Below are positions 58,718 to 64,000 of a stretch of 64,000 nt of DNA, in pieces. Positions within the stretch are counted from its first letter, which is position 1. Each line of letters starts with the position of its first letter. This stretch comes from Myceligenerans crystallogenes. Its GTDB lineage: Bacteria > Actinomycetota > Actinomycetes > Actinomycetales > Cellulomonadaceae. The position numbers were made by a program, and so were the translations under genes. The notes under the pieces were generated by a model. That model saw only the letters and a list, made by a program, of their open reading frames with translations. It was not told the DNA's origin and ran no database searches. The stretch is from NCBI RefSeq assembly GCF_039529775.1, contig NZ_BAAANL010000001.1, positions 1,082,458-1,146,457 on the forward strand, given 5' to 3'.

Positions 58718-59859
58718 CGGCCCGGCCCCTCGATCGGAACCGCCGCGCCAGCGGACTCCGGAATAACCGGTAGCCGCGCCGCGCCGCGTCCGGTCGCGGC
58801 CGGGCGGCGGTTGCTCGGCGCGGCACCGTCGATCGCGGCGGGGGCGCGTGTCTGGTCCGGGCTGCCATTGCGGGCGGCGCGGTCCAGGCCGGGCGGGTCG
58901 CCGTCGGGCACCATGGTCGTATCGAGGCCGTCGAGGATCGTCAGCGCGATGGTGCGGACCCGGGTAGCGGTCTGCTGGACCGCAGCGACCGGGTCGACGC
59001 CCTTGACCCGGGACGCCCAGGTGGAGACGTACGGGACGGTGTAGTCCGCCGAGTCGACGCCGTGGGCCGCCAGCACGAACGCGGCGACGGACTCCGCTTC
59101 GATCTCGACGATGCCCCGGTGCGCGGGAACGTCCGGGTCCCCGGGGGTGTGCGCGACCAGGTGCCCTGTTTCGTGGGCGAGGGTCTTGACCCGGGCGAGC
59201 GGGTCCATGTCCGCGCGGACCAGGATCTGGTCCGGCCCCCACATCGTGACGCCGTTCGCGCCGCCGATCTGCGCGGCGGTGGAGACGTCGTCGAGCGTGA
59301 AGCCCCGCTGCCGGATCAGTGCCGCCAGGCCGTCCCACAGGCCGGGCGGCGCTTCGCCCCGCAGCAGCTTCGGGGCCGGTGGCTCCGGCAGCGGCTCGGA
59401 GCCCTCGGTGAACTCCGCGGGAAACACGTGCGCGGGGCGGACCCCGACCAGCCGGGTCGCGACGGTCTCGCCCGCCTCGGCTCTTTCGCCCTTGCCGAGC
59501 CTGCGCGCCGATCCGTCGTCGGTGACGGCGAACCTTGCGGTGGTCGGGGCCAGGATCTGGAACGCGCGCGAGCCGCGGATCACCTGCCGGCCGAGTGACT
59601 GCCACTGCCGGTACCCGGCCACATACCGCGGGTACGGGGCGGGCAGCAGCCCCTTCTCGTAGGCCGCCTGGCTCTGCACGGCCAGCAGCAGGCAGTTCCC
59701 GAAGCTGTAGCGGCGGAATCGCGCGGCGAACGTCATCGCCCGCTGCCAGTCCTGACCGGAGACCAGCGCCTGCACCGCGTCGGTGAGGGCCTCGTGCAGG
59801 GCGTCGAGTTTCGGGTCTCGCTCGGCGTTCGCCTGTCGGGTTGCGGGGTTGGTGCTCAT
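58714..59859 (-). CDS. ArdC-like antirestriction protein with zinc metallopeptidase domain
   Basis: 381 residues. The N-terminal ArdC-like ssDNA-binding domain is seen in WQRAMTFAARFRRYSFGNCLLLAVQSQ and YRQWQSLGRQVIRGSRAFQILAP. The C-terminal zincin has HETGH in KTLAHETGHLVAH and a third-ligand region with EIEAESVAAFVLAAHG. ArdC proteins help incoming conjugative DNA survive restriction. Pro/Ala-rich tail. ATG at 59859 has AGGAGG upstream. First gene of the three-gene coupled block. Confidence 0.85.
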   Translation of the reverse strand: MSTNPATRQANAERDPKLDALHEALTDAVQALVSGQDWQRAMTFAARFRRYSFGNCLLLAVQSQAAYEKGLLPAPYPRYVAGYRQWQSLGRQVIRGSRAFQILAPTTARFAVTDDGSARRLGKGERAEAGETVATRLVGVRPAHVFPAEFTEGSEPLPEPPAPKLLRGEAPPGLWDGLAALIRQRGFTLDDVSTAAQIGGANGVTMWGPDQILVRADMDPLARVKTLAHETGHLVAHTPGDPDVPAHRGIVEIEAESVAAFVLAAHGVDSADYTVPYVSTWASRVKGVDPVAAVQQTATRVRTIALTILDGLDTTMVPDGDPPGLDRAARNGSPDQTRAPAAIDGAAPSNRRPAATGRGAARLPVIPESAGAAVPIEGPGR

Positions 59860-59957
59860 CGTGGCCTCCTGTTCGGGTCAGGAGGCAGGTGCAGGCCCGT
59901 TGCCATCGCGGCCCGGCTTCAGGGCGCTGGCGCGGCTTGCCGGGCGGCGGAGGGGGG

Positions 59958-60710
59958 TCAGATGCCGAGGTCGAGGCAGCCCTGCGCCAGACGGAGCGCG
60001 GTCATCTCGCACTGCTGCTCGCGCGCCTCGACCAGGACGGCGCGTCGTCCGATGTGCCGCGCTGCGACCGCCGTGGAACCGGATCCCGCGAACGGGTCCA
60101 GGACCACACCCTCCGGCGGGGTGGCGTAGGCGATAAGGAGTTCCAGGAGCCCCGTCGGCTTCTCGGTGGGGTGGATCGGCTGGCGCCGGTGCAGGTTCGC
60201 CGCGTCGATGACCGATGGGGCCTGCCGGGTTCCGTCGTCGGACCACGACGACGCACCCTGTGTGTTCTGCGTGGCCGGTCCCGCGGTCCGGTGGATCGCC
60301 CGTTGCTTGCGAGGACCGAGGCCCGGCACGCGCGGGGTGGCGTGGTAGGTGTCGGTCCAGGGGCCGCGGTACCAGTGCGTCGCGGTTTCGTGGACGCGGC
60401 GGAACCGGGCCGGGGCGATCCCGGTCCCGTTCGGTTTTCGCCACACGACGTCCTGGGAGAAGCGCCACCCGGCCGCGTCGAACTCGGCTGCGCGTTCGAG
60501 CAGCACCCGCACCGGCGCAAAGCACCACATCGACGTCGCATGCGCGGCGACCAGTGCGGGCCAGCCCTCAGGCCACACGTCCCAGGCCAGCGGAGTCACC
60601 CCATACGGTGGGTCGGTCACCACGGCGTCGAACCGTCCCAGGGCCGGCACGACGTCATGTGCATCGCCGCAGTAGAGGGTGACGGTCTCGTCCTGGTCGT
60701 ACGGGTCCAC
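59958..60710 (-). CDS. Orphan DNA methyltransferase (N6-adenine/N4-cytosine type)
   Basis: 250 residues. Catalytic motif IV TDPPYG in FDAVVTDPPYGVTPLAWDVW comes before the SAM motif I DPFAGSGSTAVAARHIG, the order of the beta class; the linking HPTEKPTGLLELLI is typical. No restriction endonuclease gene is next to it, so it probably protects the element from host restriction or from its own regulators. GTG at 60710 gives VDPYDQDETVTLYCGD, a usual beginning. Confidence 0.92.
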   Translation of the reverse strand: MDPYDQDETVTLYCGDAHDVVPALGRFDAVVTDPPYGVTPLAWDVWPEGWPALVAAHATSMWCFAPVRVLLERAAEFDAAGWRFSQDVVWRKPNGTGIAPARFRRVHETATHWYRGPWTDTYHATPRVPGLGPRKQRAIHRTAGPATQNTQGASSWSDDGTRQAPSVIDAANLHRRQPIHPTEKPTGLLELLIAYATPPEGVVLDPFAGSGSTAVAARHIGRRAVLVEAREQQCEMTALRLAQGCLDLGI

Positions 60711-60729
60711 GGTGGTGCCTGCGGTCGGG

Positions 60730-61638
60730 TCAGAGTCCGGGGCCAGGAGCGGGGCGCGGTGATGAGGACGGGCCGGGCAGGCCCGGGGTGGGACGCGGCG
60801 GCCGGCCGGCTCCCTGTCGCGGCGCAGGCGTGCTGGTGGTGCCGTCGTGGCGGACCGGTGTGGTCAGGCCCGCCAGGACCCTGTTGGCAACCAGCCGGGC
60901 GCCGTCGCCGACCATGAGCACCAGGCTGACCTGGGTGCCCTCGACCGGCTCGACGGGCACTCGTACCGGCGCGGAGGCCGCGTGCTTCGGGTCGAGTCCT
61001 GCTGCGGCCATCACGATGTGGGCTGCCGATTCCGCGATGGCGGTCACCGTGTTGTAGACGCTGTCCTTGGTCGTCTGATCGAACACCTGGCCCAGCGCCG
61101 CCCGTGTGGCGGCGTGCGCCAGATCCCCGGCCCGCTCGGCCAGCGGGACCGCGTCGGGGATGCGGACCGTCTTGTCGACATGATCGATGAACGTCACCGG
61201 CAGATCCGCGGGAGCCATGGCGACGTCGTAGCCGTGACCGCGCAGCTGCGCGGTCAGGTCCTCGCACACCCGCCGCTCCAGCTCGGCCCGCCCGACGAGC
61301 TCGGCGGGTTCAACCGGCTGGAACATGTCGTCGTCAGCGAGGTCGACCGGGGCGACCTCGCCGAGCGAGTACAGGCGCGGGCGGTGGGCGAGCATCTCGT
61401 AGCCGAGGACACCGTCCAAGACCCGCCAGCCGGCCTGCCGCCACTGCCGTTCGGTGCCCAGCAGGCGAGGGAACGGCTCGTTCGCCGGGCGCAAGTCGGC
61501 GTCGATGTGCTGCTCGTGCTGCTGGGCGACGATCATCACGTCGGTGAATTCGTGCCCGCGCAGCCAGGCGAGACGTCCGAGCATCTCGCCCCACAGGTCG
61601 TTCGGGTCGAAGACGGCTTCCGGTTCGATCCTGTCCAT
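60730..61638 (-). CDS. Hypothetical element protein, 302 residues
   Basis: Soluble acidic protein with Pro-rich tail, no family recognised. A segment WRQAGWRVLDGVLGYEMLAHRPRLYSL loosely resembles the start of ArdC-type domains, and DLAHAATRAALGQ sits where a zinc motif would be, but the HExxH is missing. It may be a degenerate relative of the ArdC-like gene. ATG at 61638 has GGAGGTAGGAG upstream, a strong ribosome site. Confidence 0.6.
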   Translation of the reverse strand: MDRIEPEAVFDPNDLWGEMLGRLAWLRGHEFTDVMIVAQQHEQHIDADLRPANEPFPRLLGTERQWRQAGWRVLDGVLGYEMLAHRPRLYSLGEVAPVDLADDDMFQPVEPAELVGRAELERRVCEDLTAQLRGHGYDVAMAPADLPVTFIDHVDKTVRIPDAVPLAERAGDLAHAATRAALGQVFDQTTKDSVYNTVTAIAESAAHIVMAAAGLDPKHAASAPVRVPVEPVEGTQVSLVLMVGDGARLVANRVLAGLTTPVRHDGTTSTPAPRQGAGRPPRPTPGLPGPSSSPRPAPGPGL

Positions 61639-61718
61639 GGTTCTCCTACCTCCAAGAGTCGATGTGGCCTGGGGAGCTCAGATGCCCGCGGGGCGGTGCC
61701 GGTCGGCGGTGGGTGCGT

Positions 61719-62210
61719 TCACACCGAAGGGCGCGGCGCGTGCGGCGGCCTGCAGGCGGTGCCCGGTGCGGGCCAGCCGGCGGCCCGCCGAACCCGCGCC
61801 CCGTCGCTGACGGCGGCTCCGGACAGGTGGTCGCGAAGGGCGGCGAGTTCGTCGTCGTTCATGTACGCGGACTCGGGCACCCGGGCGGGGAACATGGCGA
61901 GGGTTTCCGGGTGGGTGCCGGGGTGGCTGATCGCCGACCGGTAGCCGTCGGCGGCCGCGGACAGGAACGAGACCAGGGAACGCAGCGCACCGGCCGCGTC
62001 GACAGGGTCCCCGACTCCCGACTCGAGGTCCGTTCCCTGGAACGTCTTGTCGGCCAGTCCGTCCCAGTCGGTGATCTCGTAGAAGTAACGGTGCCGCATC
62101 CCGCCGGAGCCGCACTGGTCGGCGTCGTACCGGACGGTCAGGCGCAGCGAGCCGGCGATACCGGTCGCCCGGCGAGAATCGTTCGGGGCGTGTTCATCGG
62201 TGATGTCCAT
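61719..62210 (-). CDS. Hypothetical element protein, first of leftward operon
   Basis: 163 residues, unknown. Beta-rich start (GSLRLTVRYDADQCGSGGMRHRYFYEITDWDGLADKTFQGTD), then a helical stretch LRSLVSFLSAAADGYRSAISH and MNDDELAALRDHL. ATG at 62210 was chosen; the frame opens further upstream. It is divergent from the STAND/TPR gene, so the operon promoter is in the 112-bp gap. Confidence 0.6.
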   Translation of the reverse strand: MDITDEHAPNDSRRATGIAGSLRLTVRYDADQCGSGGMRHRYFYEITDWDGLADKTFQGTDLESGVGDPVDAAGALRSLVSFLSAAADGYRSAISHPGTHPETLAMFPARVPESAYMNDDELAALRDHLSGAAVSDGARVRRAAGWPAPGTACRPPHAPRPSV

Positions 62211-62322
62211 GTCGCGAAGGTGCGCCGGTCGGTCCGCGCTTAACACCGTCAGTTCGGGCGCGCTCGATCAGGCAGGTGAGCGTCGAAGGTGCAGTGGACT
62301 CCCAGCGCCCTGAGCAGCTTTA

Positions 62323-64000
62323 ATGTCCCGGGTGGATGCGCAGGCAGTTGAGGCACGAGCAACGCGTCGAAGGGAATTTTGGGCCGGCAGCGTGGCAGGT
62401 CTCAGTGTCGCGATTCTGACGCTCTTGTCACTGTTCAACGGTCCCGCGTGGGTTCCTTGGGCCCGGGCTGCCGCATTCGCTGTCGGAGTCGTCACCGCAG
62501 CCATGGGGGCGTTCTGGCACCTGCAAGCGAACAAAGCAGCGGCACTCGCCGCTGCTCAGGAAGCGCAGGAGCGCGCCGAGGCCGAAGCACGCGCCGAGGA
62601 AGCACGCCGTACTGCCAGGGCTTCGTGGGTCCGTATCCCCGTAGCACCCATCGGTGATCTGTCCCCTGACGCGCCGTTGCGCCTCGGCGTGGACGCGGCA
62701 GCCCAGGACTTCCTGGACGGAGGTCGAGTACCCGCGTACGTGCCGCGGGACAAGGACGCCGCGGTCCGAACTGCGGTCCAGGCCGCGATGGCTGATGACT
62801 CCGCGCCTTGGCTCGTCCTGCTGCACGGGCACTCCAAGACCGGAAAGTCCCGAACCCTGTACGAAGCGCTACGCGCCACCCACGACACCCGGTCGGCGCT
62901 CCTGGTCGCCCCGACCAGCCCCATCAGCCTGCACCACATCCTTGACGACGACGAACCCGTCGACCAGGGCAAGCCCGCTGTCCTGTGGCTCGACGACATC
63001 GAGGAATTCCTGTTCGAGCACCCACTCGCCATGACCGACCTGCACCGATGGCGCCAGGCAAGCAACGGCCGTCTCGTGGTAGGCACCCTCGGAGGCAAGG
63101 GCCGGGCGAAGTCCCAGCACAAGGCAAAACAAGAGACCGTCGACCTGCTGTCCACAATTCGCAGCAACCCGGCGACCATCGAGATCCCCTTGGATCGGAC
63201 CACTGATCGCGAACTGGAAGCCCTCGACCTTCCCGCGAAGCTACGCGAGGCGATCGGCCCCTATGGCCTGGCCGCATACCTCGTCGCAGGCCCGCTACTC
63301 ATGAACAAGATGCGAGACCAGCGCACACGACACTACGACCAGAAGAACCCCGGCGGCGTCGCCCTCGTGGAGGCCGCCGCGGACTGGGCCCGCTGCGGAC
63401 GCATCGACCCGATCTCCCGCGACTCCCTGCGTGCGCTGTGGCCCGCGTACCGGCGTGAGCCCGACCGGATCTTCGACGACGCCGACTTCGACCGCGCCGT
63501 CGAATGGGCCTGCGCCCCCGTCGACGGCGAAACGAAACTCGTCATCAAAGACATCGACACTGACGGTTTCCGTGCCTTCGACTACACAGTGCATCTCATC
63601 GACACGATCCTGCGCCCCGACACCGAACCAACGCCCGCCGCCTGGGACCTTGCACTCGCAACCACCGCAGTCGATGCGAAGCTGGCAGTCGGCGATGCAG
63701 CCTTCGATCGCTTCGACTTCAACCGAGCCATCACCGTATACGACCACGTCGTCGAGCAATGTGGAAACAGTCCCGACCCAACCATCCGCACCGCGGTTGC
63801 CCAGGCGCTCGTCGGCAAGGGCGCCGCCCTGGGACTGCTGGGCCGGCTGGACGAGGCGATCGCGGTCTGCGACGACGTCGTCGACCGGTTCGCCGACGAC
63901 CCGACCCCCGACATCCGCACCCGAGTGGCCAAGGCGCTCGTCAACAAGGGCATCACCCTGGGAGAGCAGGACCGCCATGACGAGGCGATCGCGCTCTACG
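62323..64000 (+). CDS. Membrane-anchored P-loop (STAND-like) ATPase with TPR repeats, C-terminus cut by window edge
   Basis: 559 codons present, open to the right edge. Two membrane helices (~21-40 and ~47-65), a charged Ala/Glu coiled coil (~66-98), then an NTPase domain with Walker A GHSKTGKS (168-175) and Walker B AVLWLDDIEE (218-227). From ~480 on come TPR repeats (AVAQALVGKGAALGLLGRLDEAI, then VAKALVNKGITLGEQDRHDEAI). This is the layout of STAND signalling ATPases, many of which act in phage defence with TPRs as sensors. ATG at 62323 is proposed; GTG at 62332 possible. Slightly lower GC than the operon. Cargo of the element. Confidence 0.75.
   Translation, partial: MSRVDAQAVEARATRRREFWAGSVAGLSVAILTLLSLFNGPAWVPWARAAAFAVGVVTAAMGAFWHLQANKAAALAAAQEAQERAEAEARAEEARRTARASWVRIPVAPIGDLSPDAPLRLGVDAAAQDFLDGGRVPAYVPRDKDAAVRTAVQAAMADDSAPWLVLLHGHSKTGKSRTLYEALRATHDTRSALLVAPTSPISLHHILDDDEPVDQGKPAVLWLDDIEEFLFEHPLAMTDLHRWRQASNGRLVVGTLGGKGRAKSQHKAKQETVDLLSTIRSNPATIEIPLDRTTDRELEALDLPAKLREAIGPYGLAAYLVAGPLLMNKMRDQRTRHYDQKNPGGVALVEAAADWARCGRIDPISRDSLRALWPAYRREPDRIFDDADFDRAVEWACAPVDGETKLVIKDIDTDGFRAFDYTVHLIDTILRPDTEPTPAAWDLALATTAVDAKLAVGDAAFDRFDFNRAITVYDHVVEQCGNSPDPTIRTAVAQALVGKGAALGLLGRLDEAIAVCDDVVDRFADDPTPDIRTRVAKALVNKGITLGEQDRHDEAIALY

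Larger units (their letters stand above)
46113..64000. mobile_element. Integrative conjugative-type element in tRNA-Gly (right end outside window)
   Basis: From tRNA-Gly rightwards: tyrosine integrase, excisionase-like protein, then a long leftward operon of element-type proteins (SSB-like, DUF4913, DUF4192, ArdC-like, DNA methyltransferase, VirD4/TraG-type ATPase), and a divergent defence-like gene at the edge. A VirD4-type ATPase rather than a single FtsK/Tra ATPase points to a T4SS-type element; further T4SS genes would lie beyond 64000. The other att site is not in the window. Confidence 0.8.

Noticed and set aside
59958..60710. A restriction-modification system
   Set aside because: No endonuclease gene lies beside the methyltransferase; it is treated as an orphan methylase of the element.

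Overview
The window is very GC-rich and packed on both strands with actinobacterial genes. Tandem secreted chitin/cellulose-type LPMOs with CBM2 domains, a GH30 enzyme with a CBM13 (ricin-type) domain, an F420-type LLM oxidoreductase and an AbiEi-like/DUF559-like protein suggest a polysaccharide-degrading member of the Micrococcales (Promicromonosporaceae/Cellulomonadaceae type, for example a Cellulosimicrobium- or Isoptericola-like organism). The genus is an inference; no rRNA lies in the window.

Layout. 1-4015: malQ (cut by the left edge), an MscS-type channel, a PTS EIIB domain, a truncated haemoglobin and a TesB thioesterase. 4016-6430: a lower-GC island of immunity-type genes, including two barstar-family genes, with the stranded 3' end of a barnase/RNase Sa-like toxin directly before one of them. 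6500-17236: aminopeptidase N, a PGYxQQ-repeat membrane protein, a LacI-controlled sugar ABC transporter (no ATPase gene present) and an M13 peptidase. 17486-23800: rpiB, a Nei-type glycosylase swollen by repeat-encoded insertions, an alkyltransferase-like protein, an AbiEi-like protein, an LLM oxidoreductase and an MmcQ/YjbR protein, separated by unusual repeat arrays. 23900-28550: a secreted DUF1906/SH3 protein, an MFS transporter, and the cysK-cysE operon with a probable leaderless Cys-containing leader peptide. 28600-34904: two paralogous LPMOs, a ricin-lectin protein, a PfkB kinase and a GH30 glucanase. 35145-40841: an uncharacterised biosynthetic-looking locus made of a helical protein, an acyl carrier protein and a 1266-residue protein joining an acyltransferase domain to an APH-like kinase domain. 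41331-45829: membrane proteins (PepSY, DUF418, GtrA), two of whose upstream regions share a spaced sequence element. 45849-46183: tRNA-Pro and tRNA-Gly.

From tRNA-Gly to the right edge lies an integrated conjugative-type element: tyrosine integrase, two-domain HTH excisionase-like protein, and a long leftward operon with an SSB-like OB-fold protein, DUF4913, DUF4192, an ArdC-like antirestriction/metallopeptidase, an orphan DNA methyltransferase and a VirD4/TraG-type coupling ATPase. Its cargo end holds a divergent membrane-anchored P-loop/TPR protein, cut by the right edge, that looks like a defence-type STAND ATPase.

The most noteworthy items are the acyltransferase-kinase/ACP locus, the cysK leader peptide, a dispersed ~68-bp element with three copies beside DNA-repair and defence genes, the tandem-repeat arrays at gene 3' ends (one kind also expanded inside nei), the toxin/immunity graveyard, and the truncated STAND/TPR gene.
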